Source of the DNA: Nonomuraea sediminis
GTDB lineage: Bacteria > Actinomycetota > Actinomycetes > Streptosporangiales > Streptosporangiaceae
Length of the DNA: 64,000 nt
Reading direction: 5' to 3'
Assembly: GCF_018531495.1 (NCBI RefSeq)
Contig: NZ_JAHDTI010000009.1
Coordinates: 310,001-374,000, forward strand
The notes beneath the pieces were generated by a model. That model did not search any database, was not told the origin of the DNA, and was given only the letters and a program-made list of their open reading frames with translations. The position numbers and the translations under genes are program-made. Positions 8,791-16,833 of the stretch are shown here, piece after piece (position 1 is the stretch's first letter; each line of letters begins with the position of its first letter).

Positions 8791-9344
8791 GCGCCACGCC
8801 GGCCGACAAGACGGCCATGAAGATGTTCCGCCCGTCGCGGACGGTGCTGTCGTCGCTGGTCGCGCTGCTCATCACGGTGGTGGGCGTGCTGGTGGCCGCC
8901 GAGGTCGTCTCGGCGCTGCTCAACCGTCCGCTGGTCGCCTATGCCCGCATGTACGTCTGGGCCGTGACCAATCCGTGGCGGCAGCCGCTCATCCTGATCG
9001 TGGCCTTGCTGATGCTCGCGGCCGGGCTGGCGTTGCTGGTGACCGCGTTGCGTTCCGGGCGATCTGGCCTGATACCGGTGCACACCGGCGATCCCGACCT
9101 GATGGTGGGGGTGCGGGCCAGGAGCTTCGCCAGTGCCCTGGGGCACACCGCCGAGCAGGTGCCCGGGGTCTACGAGGCGCATGCCTCGATCCGCGGGCCC
9201 ACGGTCACCATCACCGGTCGCGTGGCCGGGCCGGAGAAGGAGCAGGCGGCGGAAGCCGTACGGCATGCCGTCCTGACCAGGATGGCGGCGCTGCAGCCCG
9301 TGACGCCGCTCGCGGTGCGGGTCGATCTCAAGGAGCGGGCATGA
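8787..9344 (+). CDS. DUF6286-type membrane protein of the Asp23 operon
   Basis: A 185-residue protein with two transmembrane helices (about residues 20-45 and 65-88, the second being LILIVALLMLAAGLALLVTA) and a C-terminal soluble domain with an Asp23/AmaP-like strand order (VYEAHASIRGPTVTITGRV). The start is ATG at 8787, overlapping the previous stop as ATGA. It probably links Asp23-like proteins to the membrane. The domain name is from memory of the family. Confidence 0.7.
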   Translation: MSATPADKTAMKMFRPSRTVLSSLVALLITVVGVLVAAEVVSALLNRPLVAYARMYVWAVTNPWRQPLILIVALLMLAAGLALLVTALRSGRSGLIPVHTGDPDLMVGVRARSFASALGHTAEQVPGVYEAHASIRGPTVTITGRVAGPEKEQAAEAVRHAVLTRMAALQPVTPLAVRVDLKERA

Positions 9345-9874
9345 ACCGGCGGACGGCGCGTGGCAACCGGATCGGACTGACCCTGGTCGGCCTGCTCCTG
9401 GTCCTGCTCGGCGTACTCGGCCTGGTGCTGTGGGGCACGACGCCCGCGAACCAGCCGATCCTGCTCACGCGGATGCGCGACCCCATGGTGTGGTGGGGCG
9501 TGGCGGTGGTCGCGGCGATCATGGCGATCCTGGGCCTGCGCTGGCTGCTCGTCCAGGGCCGCCGCGCCACGGCCGGCACGCTGCGCCTGGATTCGGGGCC
9601 CACGGGAACGACGCTCGTCTCCTCGAACGGCATCACCCAGGCGGTGGCCGCCGACGTGGCCGCCAGCCCCGCGGTGCTGCGGGCCAGCGCCAACCTGGGC
9701 GAGGCGGGCGAGGTGCGGCTCAACCTGGTGGCCGACGAGCAGGCTCCGATGAGCCAGGTCCTGACCCAGCTGTCCGACGTGGCGATCCCGCGGATGCGCT
9801 CGACGCTGGAGACCGAGCGCGTGCCCGCGGTCGCCCAGGTGACGCTCGAGCCGGCCAAGCGGCGCGTGAGCTAG
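9341..9874 (+). CDS. amaP: Alkaline shock response membrane anchor AmaP
   Basis: A 177-residue protein with two N-terminal transmembrane helices (about residues 12-32 and 55-75) and a cytoplasmic tail with the AmaP pattern (GTTLVSSNGITQAVAADVAA, then the RLNLVADEQAPM strand). AmaP tethers Asp23 to the membrane in Gram-positives. It is the last gene of the five-gene operon. Its stop codon overlaps the stop of the convergent HD-domain gene, leaving no room for a terminator. Confidence 0.75.
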   Translation: MNRRTARGNRIGLTLVGLLLVLLGVLGLVLWGTTPANQPILLTRMRDPMVWWGVAVVAAIMAILGLRWLLVQGRRATAGTLRLDSGPTGTTLVSSNGITQAVAADVAASPAVLRASANLGEAGEVRLNLVADEQAPMSQVLTQLSDVAIPRMRSTLETERVPAVAQVTLEPAKRRVS

Positions 9875-10455
9875 CGGTCCAGCGGGTTGGCGGCGATGTG
9901 GTCGGCGATGCCGGCACGCACGAAGCGGCCCGCCAGGCTGTCCGGCTTGCGCGCCCCCTGCTCGGTGACGCAGGCGGTGAACTCCTTGGCGATGTCGAGC
10001 CGCGGGTAGCGCGCCAGCACGTCCACGCGCACGCCGGCGGGGATCTCCTCGGTGCGGCGGCCGGAGATGTCCATCCCGGTGGACAGTTCGAGCAGGTGGC
10101 CCTCGGGGTCCTGCTCGACGTCCACCTGGTCCCACATGTGGCGGATGATCACCTCGGCGGCGCGCACCCTGCGCTCGACCGGCCAGCCGGCGCCCGCGCC
10201 GAACACCCACGCCACGTGCCCGCCGGCCTCCTCGAAGGGCACGGTGTGGCTGTCGAACTGCGGGGTGAGCCCGATGTCGTGCAGCATCGAGGACACGAAC
10301 AGCAGCTCGTCGTCGAACCCGATCCCGTGCTCGCGCCCGTAGGCGGCGGCGAACAGATAGGCCCTGATGGAGTGGTTCAGCAGCGACGGCGTGTGGTACT
10401 CGGTCGCGACCTCGAGGGCGGTACGGCAGGCAGGGGTGTCCGGGAAGTCCATCAT
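9871..10455 (-). CDS. HD-domain phosphohydrolase
   Basis: About 194 residues. Metal-binding residues of the HD superfamily are visible: H in LLNHSIRAYLFA, the HD pair in SSMLHDIGLT, and a later H in VIIRHMWDQV. The order is that of cyanamide-hydratase-like / HD phosphohydrolases. Start is ATG at 10455 (a second ATG at 10452), which overlaps the TGA of the upstream glycosyltransferase gene, so the two form an operon. Substrate unknown. Confidence 0.8.
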   Translation of the reverse strand: MMDFPDTPACRTALEVATEYHTPSLLNHSIRAYLFAAAYGREHGIGFDDELLFVSSMLHDIGLTPQFDSHTVPFEEAGGHVAWVFGAGAGWPVERRVRAAEVIIRHMWDQVDVEQDPEGHLLELSTGMDISGRRTEEIPAGVRVDVLARYPRLDIAKEFTACVTEQGARKPDSLAGRFVRAGIADHIAANPLDR

Positions 10456-11846
10456 GCGTCCACCATGTCGTGAGATCGCGGGGTGGCGCGAGTGGCCGGG
10501 CGGTCCTCTTCCGCAATATTCCGGCCAATGGCCAGCCCCGCGGCCAGGCAGATCAGCGGTACGGCGGGCAGCACGTACCGGTGGTCGAAGGCGGCGATGA
10601 GCACGGGCACGACCAGCAGGACCACGCCCGCCGTCCACGGCAGGAGGACCACTCCGCCCAGGCGCCGCCAACGCACCACGATCCCGGCCAGCCCGATCAC
10701 GAGCAGCACGGCCAGGAAGGGCCCGCGCAGGAACCCGAATTCCTGATATTTCCGGATCAGTCCCGCGTAGGGCTCGACGGTCATCGTCTCGCCGGTGAAG
10801 CCCTGGTAGGCGGTCGTGAGCTCGGCGGCCGTCTTACCTTGGGACGCGGGTCCCTTCTTGAAGGGCGCCGGGCGCTCGGGGAAGACGTAGGCGCTCTGCG
10901 GCCCCGCGACCGGGTACACCCACCGGTCCCAGGTGAACACGTGGGCCACGTCGCCGAGCCCGGTGAGCAGGAAGTCGAGCGGCTGGGCCAGGATGATCCG
11001 CTTGGCCTCGGCCCCGGCGGCGGCATCCTTGCCCGCGGAGTCGGTGTCGAGCTGGTTGATGGGCGAGTCGGCGCCCCAGATGTACTCCGGCGGCGCCTTG
11101 CGCTGCCCCAGGGGCTCCTTGGGGCACAGGCTGTGCCCGGGCTCGCACTCGGCGAACGTCATGGTCCGCGCCCACAGGAACGTGCCGCCCCGGCTCAGCC
11201 CGAGCTGGCCGTACTCGCTCTGGAACCACAGGGCGTAGCCCGCGAGCGGAACGGCGCAGGCGGCGGCCAGCGCGACGAGCGGCCGCCAGCCCGCGCGGCG
11301 CAGCAGCAGCCCGACCAGCACCACCGCGATCACCGGCAGCCCCATCGTGCGCGTCACCGTGGCCGCGGCCAGCAGCAGGCCGGCGCCCGCGCCCACCCAG
11401 AGCGTGGGGCGCCGCCGCCACAGCACCAGCGTCACCGCGGCCATCACCAGGAAGACAAACAGCAGGTCGGCCATGATCAGGTGCTCGAGCTGGATCTGGA
11501 AGGCGTCGAGCAGCGCCGGCAGCGCGAACAGCGTGGCCGCCCAGCCGGGCAGGCCTGCCAGCCGCCGCAGCAGCAGGTAGATGAACACGCCGATGGCCAG
11601 GCCCATCAGGTGCTGGACGACGACGACCAGTTCCAGGCTGGACAGCGGCTTGAGCGCCCACAGGAACAGCGAGTAGCCCGACGTGCGCGACTCCAGCGGC
11701 CGCGGGTCGAGGGCGGCACCCAGGTAGGCGAAGGAGTCCGCCCAGAACCAGATCGCGGGCCGGTACCCCAGCAGCGCCACGATCCGCAGGGCCAGGCCCG
11801 CCAGCAGCGCCACCAGGAAGATCGCGTGCGTGCGGACCTGGGACAT
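10452..11846 (-). CDS. Multi-pass membrane glycosyltransferase (ArnT/PMT-like)
   Basis: A 464-residue protein with about ten membrane helices. The first loop carries FWADSFAYLGAALD, with an acidic residue where GT-C enzymes place their catalytic Asp, followed by SGYSLFLWAL. A long extracytoplasmic loop (about residues 225-370) is hydrophilic. GT-C enzymes transfer sugars from polyprenyl-phosphate donors outside the membrane. ATG at 11846 was chosen because it begins next to helix 1; an upstream in-frame ATG at 11936 would add 30 polar residues. It overlaps the HD gene downstream. Confidence 0.65.
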   Translation of the reverse strand: MSQVRTHAIFLVALLAGLALRIVALLGYRPAIWFWADSFAYLGAALDPRPLESRTSGYSLFLWALKPLSSLELVVVVQHLMGLAIGVFIYLLLRRLAGLPGWAATLFALPALLDAFQIQLEHLIMADLLFVFLVMAAVTLVLWRRRPTLWVGAGAGLLLAAATVTRTMGLPVIAVVLVGLLLRRAGWRPLVALAAACAVPLAGYALWFQSEYGQLGLSRGGTFLWARTMTFAECEPGHSLCPKEPLGQRKAPPEYIWGADSPINQLDTDSAGKDAAAGAEAKRIILAQPLDFLLTGLGDVAHVFTWDRWVYPVAGPQSAYVFPERPAPFKKGPASQGKTAAELTTAYQGFTGETMTVEPYAGLIRKYQEFGFLRGPFLAVLLVIGLAGIVVRWRRLGGVVLLPWTAGVVLLVVPVLIAAFDHRYVLPAVPLICLAAGLAIGRNIAEEDRPATRATPRSHDMVDA

Positions 11847-11958
11847 AGCCCCCGACAATACCGGCGAAACGCCATAACGATCGCGCATCCGGCTTGACCG
11901 GTAGATCAGGATTCCGTCAGCATGTCTCGCCCTCATCGTTCATGCGGAAGGAACCGGC

Positions 11959-13587
11959 GTGCGCCGCCTCGCGATACCCCTTGCCCTCGTGCTGGCCCTC
12001 GGCGCCGTGACGAGCCCTGTCCATGCCGACACGAAGGTCAAGCGCACCGCTCAGTGCCAGGGCGACTGGCTGCCCGCCACGCCGACCGCGGACGACGTCA
12101 TGCGCGGCGACATCTCGCTGGTCGGGCTGCCGTCGTACAAGCTGGGCAAGAAGATCAACTGGGGCGCGAGCCCGTACCACAACCGGTCCTGGGAGTTCGT
12201 CTTCCAGTCGCTGCGCTGGATGGGCACGCTGGTCGTGGCCTACGAGGACACCGGCGAGCAGCCCTACCTCGACCGGGCCAAGGAGATCGCCAAGGACTGG
12301 GTGGACCACAACAGGCGCGGCGCCCCCGGCACCAAGCCGTACGTGTGGAAGGACCACCCCGTCTCGCTGCGCTCCCAGGCGCTGATCTGCCTGAGCATGC
12401 ACGTCAAGGACGACTGGCTCAAGGACAGCCTCAAGGAGCACGCCAAGCTCCTGTCCGACCCGCGGTTGTACAAGAAGGGCCACAACCACGGGATGGACCA
12501 GGACATCGCGCTGATGGGGATCGGCTGCCGCTACGGCCGGTCGGACTGGACCGCCCTGGCCAACAAGCGCCTGGTCGGCACCGTCAAGCTGGACGTCGAC
12601 TCGCAGGGCGCGCTGATGGAGCAGGCGCCTCGCTACGCGGTCTACGTGTACGGCAGGCTGCAGGTCGCGATGGAGAACATGCGCGCCTGCGGCCGCAAGG
12701 TGCCCGGCGAGGTCGCCAGCCGCGCCGACGCGCTCAAGGACTTCGTCGCCCACGCCACCCAGCCCAACGGCTACATGGTGCCCATCGGCGACGGCGACGC
12801 CGAGACCGAGCCGAAGATGGACACCGGCACCCCGAAGGACGCGGTCAAGGTCTACAAGGCCGGGTACGTCTTCGGCCGCACCGAGTGGAACAAGCCCGAC
12901 TCGGCGTTCTACTCCATCCGCTTCGGTCCCGGCATGAAGTTCCACGGCCACGAGGACCACCTGGGCGTCACCTACTACGCCAAGGGCCGCGACATCCTGG
13001 TCGACGGCGGCTTCAACTCCTACGAGAAGAGCACCTACCGCTACTGGACGCTCGGCCCGACGGCGCACAACATCCCCGTCGTGGTGGGCGAGCGCTTCAG
13101 GCCCCGTACGGCAAGCAAGCTCGCCCAGACGGCCTACGGCAAGGACCGACAGGCCTTCCAGCTGACCGACAAGGCCTACGGCACGGCCAGGACCCGCTCG
13201 GTGCTGGTCAACCACGGCGAGGACTTCATGGCGGTGCTCGACAGCGCCGCGGGCGGCAAGAAGATCCAGAGCCTGTGGCGCTTCGACCCGTCGCTGAAGG
13301 TCGTCTCGAACGGGGGCGGCCGGGTCGTGCTGTCCGACGGCAAGTTCCGCGTCACGCTGGTGCAGCTGTCCGGGTGCAAGCCGATCGGCGGCCAGCGGGT
13401 GGAGCGCGGCGGCAAGCTGGGCTGGGTGTCGCCCGCGTACCTGTCCAAGCAGCGGACCAACGTGGTGGTCTCGCCCGCGGCCTCCGACCTGCTCACCGTC
13501 ATCGTGCCCGGCGACTCGCCCAGCGTGTCCTGCTCGGGCGGCAAGGTCTCCGTGGAGGGCGTGAAGCTGCCGGCCAAGCTCCTCTGA
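11959..13587 (+). CDS. Secreted heparinase II/III-family polysaccharide lyase
   Basis: 542 residues. Signal peptide at 1-23 (MRRLAIPLALVLALGAV...VHA). The N-terminal half is an alpha/alpha toroid with HNHGMDQDIALMGIG; the C-terminal half is the beta-sandwich with FHGHEDHLGVTYYAKG and LVDGGFNSY, the family's conserved His/Asp region. The family cleaves uronic-acid polysaccharides by beta-elimination. GTG at 11959 follows GGAAGGAA. No polysaccharide-utilisation genes are adjacent, so the substrate (host glycan, alginate, own exopolymer) is open. Confidence 0.85.
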   Translation: MRRLAIPLALVLALGAVTSPVHADTKVKRTAQCQGDWLPATPTADDVMRGDISLVGLPSYKLGKKINWGASPYHNRSWEFVFQSLRWMGTLVVAYEDTGEQPYLDRAKEIAKDWVDHNRRGAPGTKPYVWKDHPVSLRSQALICLSMHVKDDWLKDSLKEHAKLLSDPRLYKKGHNHGMDQDIALMGIGCRYGRSDWTALANKRLVGTVKLDVDSQGALMEQAPRYAVYVYGRLQVAMENMRACGRKVPGEVASRADALKDFVAHATQPNGYMVPIGDGDAETEPKMDTGTPKDAVKVYKAGYVFGRTEWNKPDSAFYSIRFGPGMKFHGHEDHLGVTYYAKGRDILVDGGFNSYEKSTYRYWTLGPTAHNIPVVVGERFRPRTASKLAQTAYGKDRQAFQLTDKAYGTARTRSVLVNHGEDFMAVLDSAAGGKKIQSLWRFDPSLKVVSNGGGRVVLSDGKFRVTLVQLSGCKPIGGQRVERGGKLGWVSPAYLSKQRTNVVVSPAASDLLTVIVPGDSPSVSCSGGKVSVEGVKLPAKLL

Positions 13588-13594
13588 GCCCCTG

Positions 13595-13621
13595 TTGACG
13601 CCGCTTGGCTAATGGTATTAG
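13595..13621 (+). promoter_or_regulatory. Candidate promoter of the hydrolase/TetR operon
   Basis: TTGACG at 13595-13600 is a good -35. A TATTAG-like -10 lies at 13616-13621 with a short 15-base spacer. The -10 sits within the first TetR-type palindrome, so operator binding would block it. Confidence 0.45.
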
Positions 13622-13644
13622 CCTCCTGGCTATAGAAAGTAGCC
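13607..13644. promoter_or_regulatory. Twin palindromic operators for the TetR regulator
   Basis: Two 17-bp palindromes with the common form GGCTA-N7-TAGCC lie at 13607-13623 and 13628-13644. The first is perfect to seven bases (GGCTAAT/ATTAGCC). Their centres are 21 bp apart, two helical turns, which fits two repressor dimers on one face. They sit between the candidate -35 and the ribosome site of the hydrolase gene. Confidence 0.7.
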
Positions 13645-13658
13645 ACTTGGAGGCGGCC

Positions 13659-14489
13659 ATGATCCTGAACATCGACGGTGGGCAGCTCGCATACGACGTC
13701 ATCGGCGAAGGCCCGCTGATCGTCCTGGCCCACGGCATGGGCGACAACCGCTCCGCCTACGCCGAGCTCGCCGACAGGCTGGCCGCCTCCGGTTACCGGG
13801 TGGCCAGCCTGGACCAGCGCGGCCACGGCGAGTCGAGCGTCGGCTGGTCCTCCTACACCCGCACCGACGCGGCAGGCGACCTGCTGGCGCTGGTGCGGCA
13901 CCTGGGCGGGCCCGCCGTCCTGGTCGGCCACTCCTTCGCCGGCGGCGCCGCGACGATCGCCGCCGCCCAGGAGCCGGACCTGGTGACGGCCGTCGTCGAG
14001 ATCAGCCCGTTCACCCGGGCGCAGAAGATGGACGTGGGCGCGCTGTTCTCCAACGCCCGCTACCGCAAGGGCATGAGGCTGCTGATGGGCACCGGCCTGC
14101 TGCGCAGCGTCGGCATCTGGAAGAGCTACCTCGACCACGCCTACCCCGGCACCAAGCCCGCCTCCTACGCCGGCCACATCGCCGACCTCGAGGCCGACCT
14201 GCGCCGCCCGGGCCGGATGGCCGTCGTCGCCAAGATGGGCATGTCGGCCCCCACCGACGCCGGCGCCCGCCTGGCCGACCTGCGCTGCCCCGCCCTGGTC
14301 ATCGAGGGCAGCCTCGACCCCGACTGGTCCGACCCGCAGGCGGAGGGCGAGGGCATCGTCGCCGCGATGCCCGCCGGGCTCGGCCGCGTGGAGATGATCG
14401 AGGGCGCGGGGCACTACGCCCACGTCCAGTTCCCCGACGAGGTCGCCGCCGCCGTCCTGCGCTTCCTCAAGGACGAGGCCCGTGGCTAG
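13659..14489 (+). CDS. Alpha/beta hydrolase
   Basis: A 276-residue cytoplasmic hydrolase. Oxyanion region LAHGMGDNRSAY, strand DQRGHGESSVGW, nucleophile elbow GHSFAGG, acidic residue in EGSLDPDW and histidine in GAGHYAHVQFPDEV complete the triad. ATG at 13659 is preceded by GGAGG. It overlaps the downstream tetR by 8 bases, so enzyme and regulator are one operon; the enzyme probably acts on, or removes, the regulator's ligand. Confidence 0.85.
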   Translation: MILNIDGGQLAYDVIGEGPLIVLAHGMGDNRSAYAELADRLAASGYRVASLDQRGHGESSVGWSSYTRTDAAGDLLALVRHLGGPAVLVGHSFAGGAATIAAAQEPDLVTAVVEISPFTRAQKMDVGALFSNARYRKGMRLLMGTGLLRSVGIWKSYLDHAYPGTKPASYAGHIADLEADLRRPGRMAVVAKMGMSAPTDAGARLADLRCPALVIEGSLDPDWSDPQAEGEGIVAAMPAGLGRVEMIEGAGHYAHVQFPDEVAAAVLRFLKDEARG

Positions 14490-15057
14490 GGCGGCGCTCT
14501 CCGCCGAAGCGGTGGTGGACGTGGCGCTGCGGATCGTCGACGCGTCGGGGCCGGGGGCGCTCACCCTGGCCGCCGTGGCGGCCGAGGCCGGGGTGGCCAC
14601 GCCCTCGCTCTACAAGCACGTGCGCAACCTGGCCGAGCTGCGGGAGCTGGTCTCTGCGCGCGTCCTGGGCGAGCTCGCCGACCAGGTCGGCGCGGCCGTG
14701 CTCGGGCGATCGGCGGACGAGGCGATCAGGGAGCTCATGCTGGCCTGGCGCCGCTACGTCCTGGCGCACCCGCACCGCTACGCCGCCGTCAACCAGGCCC
14801 CCGTGCCCGGCACGATCGCGGCCGGGTCACGCGTCATCGACATCATGCTCGCGGCGCTGCGCGCCTACGGCTTCACCGACTCGGCCGCCGTCCACGCGGC
14901 GCGCTGCCTGCGCGCCGCCGTCCACGGCTTCGCCATCCTCGAGGCGGAGGCCGCCTTCGGCCTCCCCGAGGACCTGGACGAGACCTACGATCGGCTCATC
15001 GCCCTGCTGATCACCGGCCTCGGCGAGGGCTCCCCGCAGGGAGCCCGGGCGCGCTAG
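14482..15057 (+). CDS. TetR/AcrR regulator with WHG-type C-terminus
   Basis: A 191-residue repressor. Helix-turn-helix is at about residues 24-48 (LTLAAVAAEAGVATPSLYKH). The C-terminal region with VHAARCLRAAVHGFAILEA matches the WHG ligand-binding subgroup. GTG at 14482 overlaps the hydrolase gene. It most likely binds the twin GGCTA-N7-TAGCC operators upstream of the operon and represses its own synthesis. Its stop overlaps the stop of the convergent cimA. Confidence 0.85.
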   Translation: MARAALSAEAVVDVALRIVDASGPGALTLAAVAAEAGVATPSLYKHVRNLAELRELVSARVLGELADQVGAAVLGRSADEAIRELMLAWRRYVLAHPHRYAAVNQAPVPGTIAAGSRVIDIMLAALRAYGFTDSAAVHAARCLRAAVHGFAILEAEAAFGLPEDLDETYDRLIALLITGLGEGSPQGARAR

Positions 15058-16631
15058 GAGGGCTCGCGACCGGCGCGGAGGAGGCCGTAGGTGACCGCCT
15101 GCTCCAGTGCCTGCCAGGAGGCGTCGATGATGTTCTCGGCGACGCCGACGGTGGCCCACTCGCTGGTGTCGTCGCTGGAGGTGATCAGGACGCGGGTGAT
15201 GGCGTCCGTGCCGTGCGTGCCCTCGAGTATGCGGACCTTGTAGTCGACGAGCTCCAGCTTGGCCAGCTCCGGGTAGAGCTTCTCCAGCGCCAGGCGGACC
15301 GCGCGGTCGAGGGCGTTGACGGGGCCGTTGCCCTCCCCGGTGGCCACGATGCGCTCCCCCTTGGCGTGCAGCTTGACCGTCGCCTCGCTGACCAGCTCGC
15401 CGCCCTTGGTGCGCTCGACGATGACGCGCCAGGACTCCACCTCGAAGTGGCGCCTGCGCTCGCCGTGGACGGTGTCGCGCAGCAGCAGCTCGAAGGAGGC
15501 GTCGGCGGCCTCGAAGGTGAAGCCGCGGGACTCGAGGTCCTTGACGCGGTCGACGAGCGTCCTGGTGTGCTCGGGCGTCAGCGTGTAGCCCAGCTCGCGG
15601 CCCTTGAGCTCGACGGAGGCGCGCCCGGCCATGTCCGAGACGAGCATGCGCATGTCGTTGCCCACCGCGGCGGGGTCGATGTGCTGGTAGAGGTTGGGGT
15701 CGACCTTGATGGCGCTGGCGTGCAGGCCGGCCTTGTGCGCGAAGGCGGAGGTGCCGACGTAGGGCGCGTGCGAGTTGGGCGTGACGTTGGTGACCTCGGT
15801 GATGGCGTGCGCGATGCGGGTCATGTCCGCGAGCGCCGTCGGGGGCACCAGGTCGAAGCCGCGCTTGAGCTGCAGGTTGGCCACTACGGTGAACAGGTTG
15901 GCGTTGCCCGACCGCTCGCCGTACCCGTTGGCGCAGCCCTGGACGTGCGTGGCGCCGGCCCTGACGGCGGCCAGGGTGTTGGCCACGGCGCAGCCGGTGT
16001 CGTCGTGGCAGTGGATGCCGACCCTGGCGCCCAGCTGCGCGACGTCGTGCACGACCTCGCCGAGCTCGTCGGGCAGCATGCCGCCGTTGGTGTCGCACAG
16101 GGCGATGACGTCGGCTCCCGCCTCGGCGGCGGCGAGCAGCACCTCACGGGCGTAGGCTGGATTGGACTTGTAACCGTCGAAGAAGTGCTCGGCATCGAGG
16201 AAGACTCGCTGTCCCTCCGCACGAAGGTGAGAAACCGTATCGCGGATCATCGCGAGGTTCTCCTGGAGAGTCGTACGGAGGGCCAGCTCCACGTGCCGGT
16301 CGTGGCTCTTGGCGACAAGAGTCACGACCGGCGCGCCGGATTCGCGCAAGGCGGCTACCAGAGGGTCATCTGCGGCCTTCACACCGGCCCGGCGGGTCGC
16401 GCCGAACGCGGTGAGTTGCGCGTGCTTCAGGTCGAGCTCGGTTCGAGCCCGCCGGAAGAATTCGGTGTCCTTGGGGTTGGCGCCGGGCCAGCCCCCCTCG
16501 ATGAAGCCGACGCCCAGCCCGTCCAGGTGACGCGCGATCGCCAGCTTGTCGGCCACCGTGAGGTTGAGGCCCTCCTGCTGGGCGCCGTCGCGGAGCGTCG
16601 TGTCGTAGACGTGGAATCTGTCGTCGGCCAT
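15054..16631 (-). CDS. cimA: Citramalate synthase
   Basis: A 525-residue DRE-TIM metallolyase. The N-terminus has VYDTTLRDGAQQEGL; the metal site is HCHDDTGCAVAN; the C-terminal LeuA-type regulatory domain includes VDYKVRILEG. CimA condenses pyruvate and acetyl-CoA to citramalate, a threonine-independent route to 2-oxobutyrate and isoleucine. ATG at 16631 was chosen because AAGGAG lies 9 bases upstream; an upstream ATG at 16676 falls in the leader terminator. Expression is probably set by the leader-peptide attenuator just upstream. Confidence 0.92.
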   Translation of the reverse strand: MADDRFHVYDTTLRDGAQQEGLNLTVADKLAIARHLDGLGVGFIEGGWPGANPKDTEFFRRARTELDLKHAQLTAFGATRRAGVKAADDPLVAALRESGAPVVTLVAKSHDRHVELALRTTLQENLAMIRDTVSHLRAEGQRVFLDAEHFFDGYKSNPAYAREVLLAAAEAGADVIALCDTNGGMLPDELGEVVHDVAQLGARVGIHCHDDTGCAVANTLAAVRAGATHVQGCANGYGERSGNANLFTVVANLQLKRGFDLVPPTALADMTRIAHAITEVTNVTPNSHAPYVGTSAFAHKAGLHASAIKVDPNLYQHIDPAAVGNDMRMLVSDMAGRASVELKGRELGYTLTPEHTRTLVDRVKDLESRGFTFEAADASFELLLRDTVHGERRRHFEVESWRVIVERTKGGELVSEATVKLHAKGERIVATGEGNGPVNALDRAVRLALEKLYPELAKLELVDYKVRILEGTHGTDAITRVLITSSDDTSEWATVGVAENIIDASWQALEQAVTYGLLRAGREPS

Positions 16632-16670
16632 CCGAAAGTCTCCTTGAGAAAACGTTCTGTTTTCTGAAAA

Positions 16671-16701
16671 CAAAAAGACCCCTCACGGACGTGAGAGGTC
16701 T
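16671..16701 (-). terminator. Attenuator terminator of cimA leader
   Basis: On the minus strand an 11-bp stem (AGACCTCTCAC with GTGAGGGGTCT, one mismatch) and 4-base loop is followed by TTTTTG. It lies between the leader peptide and cimA. Such a hairpin ends transcription when the ribosome clears the leader. Confidence 0.85.
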
Positions 16702-16735
16702 GCGCGCTGGCGGTGTCCCTTGTCAGCCAGCGCGC
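16702..16735 (-). promoter_or_regulatory. Pause/anti-terminator hairpin of cimA leader
   Basis: GCGCGCTGGC pairs perfectly with GCCAGCGCGC, with the leader stop codon TGA in its loop. It directly abuts the terminator stem. A ribosome stalled at the Leu-Ile codons or released at the stop would change this fold, the classic attenuation switch. Confidence 0.7.
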
Positions 16736-16764
16736 CTGCCGATAATGAGCAGACCGTAGAACAT
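16723..16764 (-). CDS. cimA leader peptide (MFYGLLIIGRRAG)
   Basis: A 13-residue ORF with four consecutive regulatory codons, Leu-Leu-Ile-Ile (CTG CTC ATT ATC), then GRRAG and TGA. It is followed by two mutually adjacent hairpins and a U-tract terminator before cimA. This is the architecture of ribosome-mediated attenuation by branched-chain amino acids. Its tail RRAG resembles the tail of the ilvB leader in this window. Uncharged tRNA-Leu/Ile would stall the ribosome and let transcription reach cimA. Confidence 0.8.
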   Translation of the reverse strand: MFYGLLIIGRRAG

Positions 16765-16778
16765 GGTGCGAACGAGTC

Positions 16779-16803
16779 TGCCACATGGAGTCACCATGTG
16801 GCA
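16779..16803. promoter_or_regulatory. Perfect inverted repeat upstream of the cimA leader
   Basis: TGCCACATG and CATGTGGCA form perfect 9-bp arms around GAGTCAC, 15-39 bases before the leader-peptide start. Its position over the expected core promoter suggests an operator for an unknown regulator, a second control layer above attenuation. Confidence 0.5.
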
Positions 16804-16833
16804 CATCGATCTCACGTTGTGGACAGCAAGCTT

